The position numbers and the translations under genes are program-made. 41,746 bases of DNA from IMG/VR virus record IMGVR_UViG_3300028025_000251, positions 1-41,746 of that record. One strand, 5' to 3'. The DNA comes from a virus. This document shows positions 22,556-31,614 of the stretch, one piece after another. Positions within the stretch are counted from its first letter, which is position 1; every line of letters begins with the position of its first letter. The notes below the pieces were generated by a model, which had not been told where the DNA came from, did not search any database, and saw nothing but the letters and a program-made list of their open reading frames with translations.

Positions 22556-22791
22556 AGGTCAGCTACGACAAGTGGTATCCCGTAGTTCAGCCCAAAGGCT
22601 TGGTGCAACAGGAAGTCTTTATCAAAAAGGTAGAGAAGCAGAATGCCGAACGGGATTTGCAGGTAAAAATTGATGACACGGTGAAGAAGTTTCACCAGTA
22701 TGAGTATGAGATTTATGCTTACAGGATGCGTCAGATAACGCTGGACATCCAAATTGTTAACCTTAAACGTGAGATTGACCTACTTGTATGA
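22552..22791 (+). CDS. Small coiled-coil protein in the lysis module
   Basis: 79 residues, ATGA overlaps on both sides. The N-terminus YDKWYPVVQPKGLVQQEVFI is followed by a charged heptad-like helix (KKVEKQNAERDLQVKIDDTV, KKFHQYEYEIYAYRMRQITL, DIQIVNLKREIDLLV). No signal or membrane segment. Similar soluble helical proteins occur near endolysin genes in aquatic phages; role unknown. Confidence 0.68.
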   Translation: MKVSYDKWYPVVQPKGLVQQEVFIKKVEKQNAERDLQVKIDDTVKKFHQYEYEIYAYRMRQITLDIQIVNLKREIDLLV

Positions 22792-23054
22792 CCAAGAAGC
22801 CAATACCAAAGCCTCAGATGGAAACAAAAGAAAAACTGACGTTGTGGGTCACATTGATGGTAAGCACCACCCTGTGTCTCTCCGTATTGGCTATGGTAAC
22901 CGCCTTTATGCTTGGTCTGTGGGCCAAGGAAGTGGACAACGCCGAAATCTTCAAGATGATTAGCCCAGCCTTCTCAACGCTGATTGGCGGCATGATTGGG
23001 TTCCTGTCTGGTATCAAACTCATGCAGAATGAAGACAAGCCCAAGGAAAAATAA
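22788..23054 (+). CDS. Two-helix membrane protein, candidate holin
   Basis: 88 residues. Helix one is about 18-47 (LTLWVTLMVSTTLCLSVLAM onward), helix two about 58-77 (ISPAFSTLIGGMIGFLSGIK), with a positively charged N-terminus and a charged C-terminus (MQNEDKPKEK), the layout of class II holins. It ends one nt into the endolysin gene. Another, better recognisable holin lies after the endolysin, so this one may be the holin, an antiholin, or a general membrane helper. Confidence 0.65.
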   Translation: MTKKPIPKPQMETKEKLTLWVTLMVSTTLCLSVLAMVTAFMLGLWAKEVDNAEIFKMISPAFSTLIGGMIGFLSGIKLMQNEDKPKEK

Positions 23055-23569
23055 TGGCACAGTTTGAACCAGCTTTTGAGCAGATGATTAAAGACGAGGG
23101 CGGCTACGTTCTTCATGAAGTCCCCGGCGACACGGGAGGTATGACCTACGCTGGTATTGCTCGTAACAAGAACCCCCAGTGGAACGGCTGGGCGCTTGTA
23201 GATAAGAAAGAATTTGGTGGCTCCCTGACCCCTATGGTGCGCGAGTTCTATCGCGTTGAGTTCTGGGACAAGATGCGGGGTAACGAGATTTCAAACCAAG
23301 ACGTAGCTAATAGCATCTTTAACTTTGGCGTAAACGCAGGTATGGGTATGGCTGTGAAGCTTGCTCAGTTGGTGATTGGTGCTACACCTGATGGCGGTAT
23401 TGGTGCTAAAACTATAGAGAAGCTCAACCAAATCACGGACGGACAGCGGTTTAAGGAGTCCTACGCCTTGGCTAAGATTGCCCGATATGTTGAAATATGC
23501 AACAAGAACCCAGTGCAGGTCAAATTCCTCAAGGGCTGGATTAACCGCACATTGAAAGGTTTAGCATGA
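23054..23569 (+). CDS. Endolysin, glycoside hydrolase 108 family muramidase
   Basis: 171 residues, full length for the family. The N-terminal catalytic domain: FEQMIKDEGGYVLHEVPGDT with the EGGY signature (Glu15 as catalytic acid), then GGMTYAGIARNKNPQWNGWA. The C-terminal peptidoglycan-binding_3-type domain: SNQDVANSIFNFGVNAGMGM, GATPDGGIGAKTIEKLNQIT, KFLKGWINRTLKGLA. It cleaves the murein glycan. No signal peptide is present, so it should depend on a holin for release. It is flanked on both sides by membrane proteins with 1- and 4-nt overlaps. Confidence 0.92.
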   Translation: MAQFEPAFEQMIKDEGGYVLHEVPGDTGGMTYAGIARNKNPQWNGWALVDKKEFGGSLTPMVREFYRVEFWDKMRGNEISNQDVANSIFNFGVNAGMGMAVKLAQLVIGATPDGGIGAKTIEKLNQITDGQRFKESYALAKIARYVEICNKNPVQVKFLKGWINRTLKGLA

Positions 23570-24003
23570 GCTTGCTTGCCGTTGGATCAATTATTGAAGC
23601 TGTTGGTAAGGTTGCAGGCGACCTGATTACCACCGACAAAGAACGCATGGAGATGGAGGTTGAGCAGCGTAAGCTTGATCTTGAAGAAAAGCGTATTGAC
23701 CAAGCCACAGACCTAGCGCAGATTGAAGTAAACAAAATTGAAGCTGGGTCATCCAGTGTGTTTGTTTCAGGCTGGAGGCCAGCTATTGGATGGATTGGTG
23801 TGGCGGCTATGGGCTATCAGTTTTTGCTGTATCCGCTGTTCCAATGGGCATGGAAATATTTGCAAGCTATGGGATGGGTTCCTGTTGGTATGGATCCCCC
23901 GCCGGTACTAGACGCAGACCAACTATGGGTGATATTATCAGGTATCTTGGGCATTGCCGGTATGCGTTCTTTTGAGAAGACCAAAGGCGTTGCCAGCAAA
24001 TAA
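23566..24003 (+). CDS. 3-TM holin (GTA_holin_3TM type)
   Basis: 145 residues. A charged coiled coil at about 25-58 (TDKERMEMEVEQRKLDLEEK) precedes the hallmark SGWRPAIGWIGVAAMGYQF (68-86), a second hydrophobic part LYPLFQWAWKYLQAM, and ADQLWVILSGILGIAGMRSFE (117-137). This is the pattern of the PF11351 holin family known from gene transfer agents and phages. It makes the lethal inner-membrane lesion that lets the endolysin through. ATGA overlap with the endolysin gene. Confidence 0.85.
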   Translation: MSLLAVGSIIEAVGKVAGDLITTDKERMEMEVEQRKLDLEEKRIDQATDLAQIEVNKIEAGSSSVFVSGWRPAIGWIGVAAMGYQFLLYPLFQWAWKYLQAMGWVPVGMDPPPVLDADQLWVILSGILGIAGMRSFEKTKGVASK

Positions 24004-24013
24004 AAGGTAGCCA

Positions 24014-25882
24014 ATGCCATTAAAGAAACTTGTCCAGAAAGCTGGTGTAAACCGCGAAAACACTCGGTATACGTCTGAGAACGGATATTACGTTTCTGAT
24101 AAAGTGCGTTTCCGCCAAGGCACGCCCGAAAAGATTGGTGGCTGGGTTCGTATTTCTGCTACGACTTTCTTAGGAGTCTGCCGTTCTTTGTGGAACTGGG
24201 TAACTTTGGGCGGTCAAAACTTACTTGCTGTAGGCACAAACTTAAAATATTACATTGAGTCTGGCGGGGCATATAACGACATTACGCCACTGCGTAAAAC
24301 TGCGGCTACGCTTGGCGCAAACCCTTTTGCTACTACCAATGGATCTACTACTGTTGTTGTTACAGACTCGACAGGCGGCTGGGTTAGCGGTGACTATGTT
24401 ACTTATAGCGGTGCAACAGCTGTTGGCGGACTAGATTTAAATGGTGAATACCAGCTAACTACAATTGGCACTAGCACGACAACATACTCTATCCAAGCCG
24501 CAACTGCCGCTACATCTACAGCTACAGGTGGTGGTGCTTCTGTTCTAGCCGCATATCAAATTAATGTTGGCTCACCCTATGCTGTTCCTTTGGTTGGTTG
24601 GGGTGCTGGCGCGTGGGGTTCTGGCACATGGGGTATTGGTACAGCATCTACTAACCAGATGCGTATTTGGAGTCAAGCTAACTTTGGTGAAGATTTAATC
24701 TTTGCACCTAATGGCGGTGGTATTTATATCTGGAAAGCCAGTACATCGCTAACAACACGGGGCGTATTAATATCTAGTCTGGTGGGAGCTTCCTCCGTCC
24801 CAACAGTTCAAAACTTTATTTTGGTTTCTGATTCATCACGGTTTACGTTTGCTTTTGGATGTAATGAGTTTGGCAGTGCCACGCAAGACCCAATGTTAAT
24901 TCGTTGGTCTGACCAAGAAAATTATTTGGAGTGGGCTCCGTCTATAACAAACCAATCAAGTTTTTTACAACTGTCTCATGGGTCTAGAATTGTTACGGCT
25001 TTGCAGTCTCGTCAAGAGATTTTGGTTTGGACAGATTCTTCTTTATATTCCATGCAGTATCAAGGCCCACCAGCCGTGTGGGGCGTTCAGCTATTGGGTG
25101 ATAACCTATCTATTGCCGGGCCAAATGCTGCTGCCATTGCTTCTGGCGTGACGTACTGGATGGGTATTGATAAGTTTTATAAATACGACGGTCGCACACA
25201 AACGTTGCGCTGTGATTTACGTCAGTTTATTTTCCAAGATATTAATTTAGAGCAAGCGGCACAGATATTTGCATCTACCAATGAAGGCTTTAACGAAGTC
25301 TGGTTTTTCTACTGTTCAGCCAATTCATTTGCCATTGATAAATATGTGATCTATAACTACGCAGAGGATATTTGGGCTTACGGAACAATGGCTCGCACGG
25401 CTTGGCTTGATTCTGCTCTGCGAGATTACCCGATGGCTGCAACTTATACGTATAACATTGTTTACCATGAGCAAGGTAATGATGACAACGAAACTGCAAC
25501 AGCACTGCCTATTAACGCAATTATTGAGACAACTGAATTTGACATTGATGATGGCGACCACTTTGGGTTTGTATGGCGTATCTTGCCGGACATTACTTTC
25601 CGTGGGTCTGACGCAGCGTCTCCACAAGTCACAATGACGCTGATCCCAATGCAGAACTCTGGTTCAGGTTACAACGATCCTATTTCTTTAGGTGGTAACT
25701 CAAATGCCACAGTGGTGAGAACAGCTACAGTTCCAATTGAGCAATTTACAGGGCAGGTATATGTCAGGGTTCGTGGTCGTCAGATGATTATGAAGATAGA
25801 GTCCAATCAATTAGGCTGCGCGTGGCAGTTGGGTAGCCCCCGTATTGATATCAAACAAGATGGTCGTAGGGGTAACTCATGA
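24014..25882 (+). CDS. Tail nozzle / packaged-DNA stabilisation protein, P22 gp10-like
   Basis: 622 residues, AAAAGGTAG site. The start NRENTRYTSENGYYVSDKVR, FRQGTPEKIGGWVR and the later SLWNWVTLGGQNLLAVGTNL are the recognisable beginning of P22 gp10-type proteins; repeats of beta-propeller-like strands follow (LIFAPNGGGIYIWKAS, FILVSDSSRFTFAFGCNEFG, IVTALQSRQEILVWTDSSLY, DKFYKYDGRTQTLRCDLRQF). In P22 and relatives gp10 extends the adaptor and closes the DNA channel. Residues about 96-185 are an added beta domain (VVVTDSTGGWVSGDYVTYSG onward), followed by a GWGAGAWGSGTWG motif shared in style with the protein at 17287. Confidence 0.8.
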   Translation: MPLKKLVQKAGVNRENTRYTSENGYYVSDKVRFRQGTPEKIGGWVRISATTFLGVCRSLWNWVTLGGQNLLAVGTNLKYYIESGGAYNDITPLRKTAATLGANPFATTNGSTTVVVTDSTGGWVSGDYVTYSGATAVGGLDLNGEYQLTTIGTSTTTYSIQAATAATSTATGGGASVLAAYQINVGSPYAVPLVGWGAGAWGSGTWGIGTASTNQMRIWSQANFGEDLIFAPNGGGIYIWKASTSLTTRGVLISSLVGASSVPTVQNFILVSDSSRFTFAFGCNEFGSATQDPMLIRWSDQENYLEWAPSITNQSSFLQLSHGSRIVTALQSRQEILVWTDSSLYSMQYQGPPAVWGVQLLGDNLSIAGPNAAAIASGVTYWMGIDKFYKYDGRTQTLRCDLRQFIFQDINLEQAAQIFASTNEGFNEVWFFYCSANSFAIDKYVIYNYAEDIWAYGTMARTAWLDSALRDYPMAATYTYNIVYHEQGNDDNETATALPINAIIETTEFDIDDGDHFGFVWRILPDITFRGSDAASPQVTMTLIPMQNSGSGYNDPISLGGNSNATVVRTATVPIEQFTGQVYVRVRGRQMIMKIESNQLGCAWQLGSPRIDIKQDGRRGNS

Positions 25883-26226
25883 GCGTGATTATTACGTCAG
25901 AGTTTGAGCTTCAACGGGTTCAACCACCTGCCCTACCTTTTGCTACGCCAGACTATAGCGAGCAGTATCAAAATCAATTAAACAACATTCTGCGTTTGTA
26001 TTTTAATCGTGTACAGGCAATACTTGACCAACTTGATTCGGGCGCTTTTCAACCGCCTTTGACTAATTACACTGTTGCAACATTACCTAGCGCAACTACA
26101 TCTGGTAAGGGCGCAAGAGCTTTTGTAACGGATGCACTACTTCCTGCGTTTGGAGCAACTGTTGCAACTGGCGGGGCTGTTGCAGTGCCTGTATATTCCG
26201 ACGGAACAAATTGGAAGGTCGGATAA
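25879..26226 (+). CDS. Short tail protein with helix and C-terminal beta domain
   Basis: 115 residues, ATGA overlap with the nozzle gene. The helix [26 protein letters not shown] is in the first half; the C-terminus [20 protein letters not shown] then [13 protein letters not shown] is a small domain frequently found at the ends of fibre- or needle-like phage proteins. A trimeric coiled coil plus beta tip is plausible, as in a tail needle or fibre adaptor. Placement after the nozzle gene supports a tail-tip role. Confidence 0.7.
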   Translation: MSVIITSEFELQRVQPPALPFATPDYSEQYQNQLNNILRLYFNRVQAILDQLDSGAFQPPLTNYTVATLPSATTSGKGARAFVTDALLPAFGATVATGGAVAVPVYSDGTNWKVG

Positions 26227-29200
26227 TGGCTATACGTGACGGCAGATCTATTTCGGTTTTTGAAGACAACGGTGGCTTCGGAGATGATTTTAGTGTAGAC
26301 GAAGGTGTTGGTGTCGGCGGCGGCATTATTACATTACCTATTACGCCTGTTGTTACTCCTGATGTTGTTACTCCTGTTGGCGATAGTGGGGGCATTACAA
26401 CACTAACCCCAACTCCAACTCTAACTTATACATCTACTGATGAGCAGGGCAATCCAATTTATGACACCGTTACGCCTGTTGTTACTCCTGATGTAGTTAC
26501 TCCTGATGTAGTTACGCCTGTTGTTACTCCTGATGTTGTTACTCCTGTTGTTACTCCTGATATAGTTACTCCTGATGTAGTTACGCCTGTTGTTACTCCT
26601 GATCTAATTGTTCCAACAATAACAACCCCAACGGTTAGCTCAGTCACGACTGACTTTGATGATGTCGTTGCACCTCCAAGTGGTGGCACCAAAACCGTTA
26701 CGGCAACTCCTGTGGCTACTCCCGTAGCGGCTCCTGTAGTTACTCCAACAAATACAACCAAGTGGCGTGATTTTACGTTAGACAATACGGTTGTTAATAA
26801 GTTAATGGATCAGATTACAGCCCAGCAAAAAGCTGGTACAGCTAAATACTATCAAGGTGAAGGTTTAGGTTCAATTGAGGCCAATACCCGTGAGATGGCA
26901 AATATCTTGGCAAGTGTTGGTGTAACGGATATTAAAGACTTTGGTCAAATTACAAAAACAATTCCTGCATCATCTTACGAAACTGAACAAGGCACGGTAG
27001 ACGTACCTGAACAAACTTACACAACCTACGGCAATAAATTAACTGGTAAAGAAGTACCTAATACTTATAGCGAACGCCAAACAGGTAATGCTTTTGGCGG
27101 GACTTTTTCTGGTTCAGGGAACACTGGCTATCGGGTGCAATTTGATGCGCAAGGCAATCCAGTCTTTTACACAACCAAAGCGTCGTCTAATGATTTAGCC
27201 AACATCATGAAAGATCTTGGCCCTATTGGTCAGATTGGTTTAGCTATAGCCACAGGTGGTTTATCAATTCCACAACAAATTGCGGCTCAGTTTGCGTTAA
27301 AAGTGTTAAGTGGCGAGGACGTAGCTAGTGCTGTAAAAAGCGCAGCCGCATCTTATTTGGGCGCTCAAATACCCGGTTTAGATGTAATGAAAGACGCTAC
27401 GGCGTACTTAAATGGAATTGATCCTACTGGAGTCCTTGCCAAAACATTGACTGGCGCTGCGGTGGGCGCTACTACGGGTGTTATTACTGGACAAGATTTA
27501 TTGACATCAGCTACGGCAGGTGCTGCAAGTGGTGGTTACTCTGGCGCTGCTGATGCGATCATGGGTAATTTTGATTTGACTGGTTTATCTAATAGTCAAA
27601 AATCAGCATTAAAAACCGCAATTACAGGCACGATTTCTGGCAAACCGCTTGACCAGACTTTGATGAATTCTATTACCACGCTTGTAAATTCTGAAGTTAA
27701 AAAACTTACAAGTGCCCCAACTGTAACTCCAACTACTGTAACTCCAACTACTGTAGCAGCTGTTGATGATAATACTGATAACCCCGTAATTGCTATTGAT
27801 GCTGATGGCAATGAAGTTCGTCTAAAAGATATCAACACATTGTTTGCGGGTTCAGGCAACAATGATTATGCCGCTGAAGCATCAAAGATTCTTAACAGTT
27901 ACGATACCGCAGGCTTGGCGGCTGTGGCTGCTCCTGCGGCTGGTGCAACTGCTGCGACTAACTCCCCACTGCTTCGTCTTGTACAAGCTGCCGCTAATGA
28001 TGCAAATTACGCCACAAAACTTTCGGCGTTAGAAAGTGTATTGACAGCCGCTGGTAGCTCAGTTGCCAAAATATTAGGCACTGCTATTTCATTGGGTACT
28101 TATTCACCCGGATTAAACATAGATGAAGATGCAACTTTAAAGCGTTTGCGTGACTCTGGCTTAATCACAATAGATGATTTAAAGACTACTACACCAGCTG
28201 CTACACCTGTGGCAACGCCTACTGTTTCACCAACTGTTACGCCTACTGTTGCTCCAACAGTTACGCCTACTGTTACTCCCTACATTGTTAAACCAGATGA
28301 TTACAAAGATACAACTGAAGAAATTCAAAATTGGCAAGGGACATTGGATGAAGTTTATTACACCGATGAAGACGGGAATCCTGTTACTTTAAGAGAATAT
28401 TACAGAATTTTAGGTTTTGAACCCCCTAAATTGCCGCCCAGTATTTTACCGGCAACGCCTACAGTTACACCTACTGAAACACCAACTGTTACGCCTACAG
28501 TGACTCCGACTGTTACTCCAGTTGAGACTCCTACAGTTACACCTACTACAACTCCAACAGTTGCGCCTACTGTTACGCCTACTGTTACGCCCGGCCCAAT
28601 TCGTCGTGTTTTTGATCCTTCAGACCCAACAACGTGGCCTACTCCAGATGAAAGCCCAAATTTTGATCCGGCAAATCCCAATACATGGCCTGATTACAAC
28701 CCAGCTACGCCTACAGTAACACCTGTTAAAGCACCTACAGTAACGCCTGTTAAAACGCCTACTGTTACTCCTGTCGTAATGCCTACAATTGCCCCAACTG
28801 TGACTCCAGTTGAGACTCCGACTGTTACTCCGACTGTTACTCCGACTGTTACTCCGACTGTTACTCCGACTGTGACTCCGACTGTGACTCCGACTGTGAC
28901 TCCAGTTGAGACCCCAACAGTAACACCAACTATTACACCAACTCCAACTGTTACGCCGACTGTTACGCCTACTGTGACTCCGGTTGTAACGCCTACAGTG
29001 ACTCCGGTTGTAACGCCTACAGTGACTCCGGTTGTAACGCCTACAGTGACTCCGGTTGAAACCCCAACTGTTACCCCAACTGTTACGCCTACTGTTACGC
29101 CTACTGTTACGCCTACTGTTACGCCTACTGTGACTCCAGTTGAGACTCCAACGGTAAGTCCGACTGTTACGCCTACTGTGACTCCGACTGTTACGCCTAC

Positions 29201-29960
29201 TGTAAGTCCAACGGTGTCTCCAACGGTGTCTCCAACGGTGTCTCCTACTGTTAGTCCAACGGTAAGTCCAACGGTGTCTCCAACGGTGTCTCCTACTGTT
29301 AGTCCAACGGTAAGTCCAACGGTGTCTCCAACGGTGTCTCCAACGGTGTCTCCTACTGTTAGTCCAACGGTAAGTCCAACGGTGTCTCCAACGGTGTCTC
29401 CAACGGTGTCTCCAACGGTGTCTCCTACTGTTAGTCCAACAGTAAGTCCTACAGTAAGTCCTACAGTAAGTCCGACTGTTTCACCTGTTGTGTCTCCAGT
29501 TGTATCGCCTACAGTGACTCCAGTCGTGTCTCCGGTCGTATCGCCTACAGTGACTCCAATCGTGTCTCCGGTCGTATCACCTACAGTTACGCCTACAGTA
29601 GCGCCAACTGTGACTCCAAAAGTTACGCCTGTTACGACTCCAAAAGTTACAATTGCATCAGCTGTGTTGGGTTTAAATTTTCCGCAAGTGCAGCAAGCCC
29701 TTGCCGCTGCTGGCATCCCAGAATTAGCCAACGTGTTTTATTACGGCAAAGAATTTGGGACTAAAAAGCAAAAAGTTAATGAAAAGGGTGAGTTGATTGA
29801 AGAAGATTACAAACCACTGAGTGTTACCAAACCCGGTGTAGAAGTAGAACAGCTTGCCGAAGAAGCAAAAAGCAACGAAAATGTTGCCCTAGATGCCGCA
29901 GATAAGCTCATGGGCGAAAATACGTCTTTTGAAGACTTAATTAAAATTTTGAGGGGTTAA
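26226..29960 (+). CDS. Giant Pro/Thr/Ser-repeat virion protein of unknown function
   Basis: 1244 residues; ATG 26226 overlaps the upstream TAA. Four kinds of segments alternate: a VTPDVV-type repeat at about 40-130; a folded-looking part at about 175-640 with a hydrophobic Gly/Ala-rich stretch ([40 protein letters not shown]); two short PTVTP islands (about 660-690 and 742-795) separated by acidic linkers; and a continuous tract of about 310 residues (829-1142) built of P-T-V-T and P-T-V-S units. The C-terminal 100 residues ([20 protein letters not shown] onward, acidic) are unique. The place between nozzle and ejection genes suggests a virion or injected protein; the tract would be an extended, mucin-like rod and a good substrate for proline hydroxylation and O-glycosylation. 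Confidence 0.8.
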   Translation: MAIRDGRSISVFEDNGGFGDDFSVDEGVGVGGGIITLPITPVVTPDVVTPVGDSGGITTLTPTPTLTYTSTDEQGNPIYDTVTPVVTPDVVTPDVVTPVVTPDVVTPVVTPDIVTPDVVTPVVTPDLIVPTITTPTVSSVTTDFDDVVAPPSGGTKTVTATPVATPVAAPVVTPTNTTKWRDFTLDNTVVNKLMDQITAQQKAGTAKYYQGEGLGSIEANTREMANILASVGVTDIKDFGQITKTIPASSYETEQGTVDVPEQTYTTYGNKLTGKEVPNTYSERQTGNAFGGTFSGSGNTGYRVQFDAQGNPVFYTTKASSNDLANIMKDLGPIGQIGLAIATGGLSIPQQIAAQFALKVLSGEDVASAVKSAAASYLGAQIPGLDVMKDATAYLNGIDPTGVLAKTLTGAAVGATTGVITGQDLLTSATAGAASGGYSGAADAIMGNFDLTGLSNSQKSALKTAITGTISGKPLDQTLMNSITTLVNSEVKKLTSAPTVTPTTVTPTTVAAVDDNTDNPVIAIDADGNEVRLKDINTLFAGSGNNDYAAEASKILNSYDTAGLAAVAAPAAGATAATNSPLLRLVQAAANDANYATKLSALESVLTAAGSSVAKILGTAISLGTYSPGLNIDEDATLKRLRDSGLITIDDLKTTTPAATPVATPTVSPTVTPTVAPTVTPTVTPYIVKPDDYKDTTEEIQNWQGTLDEVYYTDEDGNPVTLREYYRILGFEPPKLPPSILPATPTVTPTETPTVTPTVTPTVTPVETPTVTPTTTPTVAPTVTPTVTPGPIRRVFDPSDPTTWPTPDESPNFDPANPNTWPDYNPATPTVTPVKAPTVTPVKTPTVTPVVMPTIAPTVTPVETPTVTPTVTPTVTPTVTPTVTPTVTPTVTPVETPTVTPTITPTPTVTPTVTPTVTPVVTPTVTPVVTPTVTPVVTPTVTPVETPTVTPTVTPTVTPTVTPTVTPTVTPVETPTVSPTVTPTVTPTVTPTVSPTVSPTVSPTVSPTVSPTVSPTVSPTVSPTVSPTVSPTVSPTVSPTVSPTVSPTVSPTVSPTVSPTVSPTVSPTVSPTVSPTVSPTVSPTVSPVVSPVVSPTVTPVVSPVVSPTVTPIVSPVVSPTVTPTVAPTVTPKVTPVTTPKVTIASAVLGLNFPQVQQALAAAGIPELANVFYYGKEFGTKKQKVNEKGELIEEDYKPLSVTKPGVEVEQLAEEAKSNENVALDAADKLMGENTSFEDLIKILRG
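26342..26612 (+). repeat. In-frame [10 protein letters not shown] tandem repeat, 15-bp units
   Basis: Units such as GTTACTCCTGATGTA and GTTACGCCTGTT are repeated with small changes, first around 26342-26380 and then from 26465 to 26612. They encode V-T-P-D-V and V-T-P-V. Near-identical copies suggest replication slippage. Confidence 0.85.
28711..29650 (+). repeat. Large in-frame PTVT/PTVS tandem repeat tract, 12-bp units
   Basis: About 75 four-codon units. Within it: a run of ACTGTTACTCCG-type units (28815-28905); three copies of the 24-bp unit GTGACTCCGGTTGTAACGCC plus TACA (28974-29050); and a higher-order block at about 29208-29470 in which CCTACTGTTAGT, CCAACGGTAAGT and CCAACGGTGTCT alternate. 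The last unit is present 3, 2, 3 and 4 times in successive blocks. The pattern is that of expansion by slippage or unequal recombination. Confidence 0.95.
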
Positions 29961-29961
29961 T

Positions 29962-30756
29962 ATGTCATACGATATTGGTGATGGGTACTACGTTGATGAT
30001 GATGGCGCTATTCAAAAATACGCTGTTGAAAGTACAAGTGACTACACACCTACAAGTGGCGATGCTTCTAATAGTGGTTTTAACTTTAATCTAAAAGATA
30101 TTACTAAACTACTAAGTGGTAGCAGTGATATGGGAACTGCCGGTCAACTAGCGGGCGTTGCGTCTATCTATGCGTTGATGAATAAATTGGGTGGGGGTCT
30201 TGGACAGACTGGTCAAGGTGTGTATAAAGGTTATCAAGGCGGTATTCCTAACTACACTGCCACGCGCACAATGAACCCAATTCCACGAACTGTAACTACA
30301 CCGCCTAGCCTCGGTTCTTCTGTGTCTAGTGTAGGTTTACGTCGCCCCGGTTCTGGTGGAGTTACGTATTTCACACCTATGGCCTACACCCCTGTGGCAA
30401 CAGCTGCACCTGCAACAACGCCTGCGCCTGTAGTTCCCGCAGCGGGTGGTGGTTTAATGGCTTCTGGCGGTATCTCTACGTTAGGCGGATATTCAGATGG
30501 TGGCCGGTTGCTTAAAGGCCCCGGAGATGGTGTCTCTGACTCTATTCCTGCTACTATTGGTGGTAAGCAACCCGCACGTTTGGCTGATGGAGAATTTGTG
30601 ATTCCTGCACGTATAGTGTCTGAGATTGGCAATGGTTCTACAGAAGCTGGCGCTAAAAAGTTATATGCCATGATGGATCGTATCCAAGGGGCCCGTAAGA
30701 AGTCTATTAAAAATGTTGCTGCCAATACTAAGGCAGACAAATATCTTCCTAAATAA
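29962..30756 (+). CDS. Virion or ejection protein with C-terminal GPGDGVSDSIPATIGG domain
   Basis: 264 residues, GAGGGG before ATG 29962. The N-terminus is acidic and Tyr-rich (IGDGYYVDDDGAIQKYAVES); the middle is Gly/Pro/Thr-rich linker with a weak hydrophobic helix (AGQLAGVASIYALMNKLGG). The C-terminus LLKGPGDGVSDSIPATIGGK, ARLADGEFVIPARIVSEIGN, GAKKLYAMMDRIQGARK is a domain that recurs at the ends of tape-measure-like and internal proteins of aquatic phages. A role inside the virion or in DNA delivery is inferred from this and from position. Confidence 0.72.
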   Translation: MSYDIGDGYYVDDDGAIQKYAVESTSDYTPTSGDASNSGFNFNLKDITKLLSGSSDMGTAGQLAGVASIYALMNKLGGGLGQTGQGVYKGYQGGIPNYTATRTMNPIPRTVTTPPSLGSSVSSVGLRRPGSGGVTYFTPMAYTPVATAAPATTPAPVVPAAGGGLMASGGISTLGGYSDGGRLLKGPGDGVSDSIPATIGGKQPARLADGEFVIPARIVSEIGNGSTEAGAKKLYAMMDRIQGARKKSIKNVAANTKADKYLPK

Positions 30757-30765
30757 GGAGCAAAC

Positions 30766-31605
30766 ATGACAACACCAACATCAACTCCCGGTTCATCTGG
30801 TTCTCCGCTAGCAGGATCAGCCAATATGTCCACTCTTTCTGAGTGGGCAGGCCCCTATGTAACGGACATGATGGGCAAAGCCCAAGCAATCTCTAATACG
30901 CCTTATCAAACATATCAAGGCCCAATGACTGCGGGAGAGTCTGGTTTACAAACCAAGATGTTTCAAGGGCTTGGTGGTTTAAATTTTCCTAACCAACTGG
31001 GTCAGTCATTTAGTTCATCTGGTGCATACCAACAGCCTTCATCTGGCGCAGCCCCCACAGGCCCAACAGGTATTGCTGCGCAGTATATGAACCCTTACTT
31101 GCAGTCCGTACTTAATCCACAGTTAGAAGAATTGCGTCGTCAAAACGCCATTACCAACATAGGTACTAATGCCAAGTTAACTAGCCAAGGCGCATACGGT
31201 GGCGGTCGCCAAGCAATCATGAATGCTGAAAATGACCGCAACATGATGCAAGAGATGAACAAGACCGTTGGTCAAGGCTATTCCAACGCATACGATAAAG
31301 CAATGGGGCAGTTCAACACTGAACAAGGTCAAGCCAAAACGCTGGCTGATATGATGGGGCAAGCCGGAACCGCTCAGCGTGGTATTGAGCAAGAAGGCAT
31401 TACTGCTGATCTTAATGAGTTTAATGCGCAACGTGACTATCCGCAAAAACAAGTACAGTTCTTGCAGTCTATGCTTCAGGGATTGCCAATTTCTACTGTG
31501 TCAAATGTTCCACAATCTCAAACTGGCTCACAACAGGCAGTGGGCGGCATGACATCTGTTTATCAGATGTTGCAAAATCTTGGCATTATTCCTAAAGCTC
31601 CTTAA
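30766..31605 (+). CDS. Internal virion / DNA-ejection protein candidate
   Basis: 279 residues, AAGGAGC before ATG 30766. Gly/Gln/Ser-rich first third, then QYMNPYLQSVLNPQLEELRR, QNAITNIGTNAKLTSQGAYG, GGRQAIMNAENDRNMMQEMN, and helical Gln-rich sequence to the end. The YMNPYLQSVL ... GAYGGGRQAI pattern is one I associate with internal or ejected proteins in aquatic podoviruses. No membrane helix or enzyme motif. Likely helical and released with DNA on infection. Confidence 0.72.
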   Translation: MTTPTSTPGSSGSPLAGSANMSTLSEWAGPYVTDMMGKAQAISNTPYQTYQGPMTAGESGLQTKMFQGLGGLNFPNQLGQSFSSSGAYQQPSSGAAPTGPTGIAAQYMNPYLQSVLNPQLEELRRQNAITNIGTNAKLTSQGAYGGGRQAIMNAENDRNMMQEMNKTVGQGYSNAYDKAMGQFNTEQGQAKTLADMMGQAGTAQRGIEQEGITADLNEFNAQRDYPQKQVQFLQSMLQGLPISTVSNVPQSQTGSQQAVGGMTSVYQMLQNLGIIPKAP

Positions 31606-31614
31606 GGATAGATC

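Noticed and set aside
26211-26225. Upstream ATG of the giant repeat protein
   Set aside because: ATG 26226 overlaps the preceding stop in the TAATG manner used throughout this operon; the upstream ATG lies inside the previous gene without a good site.
26459-26785. Minus-strand open frame opposite the VTPDV repeat
   Set aside because: Same cause as above: repeat-driven absence of stops on the opposite strand.
28711-29650. CRISPR-like array
   Set aside because: Repeats are short, contiguous, in frame and without unique spacers; they encode a protein repeat.
28694-29731. A 345-codon open frame on the minus strand, Thr/Val/Gly-rich
   Set aside because: It is the reverse complement of the PTVT/PTVS repeat tract; the 12-bp unit contains no stop on that strand, so a long frame is forced. 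No ribosome-binding site or independent gene context.
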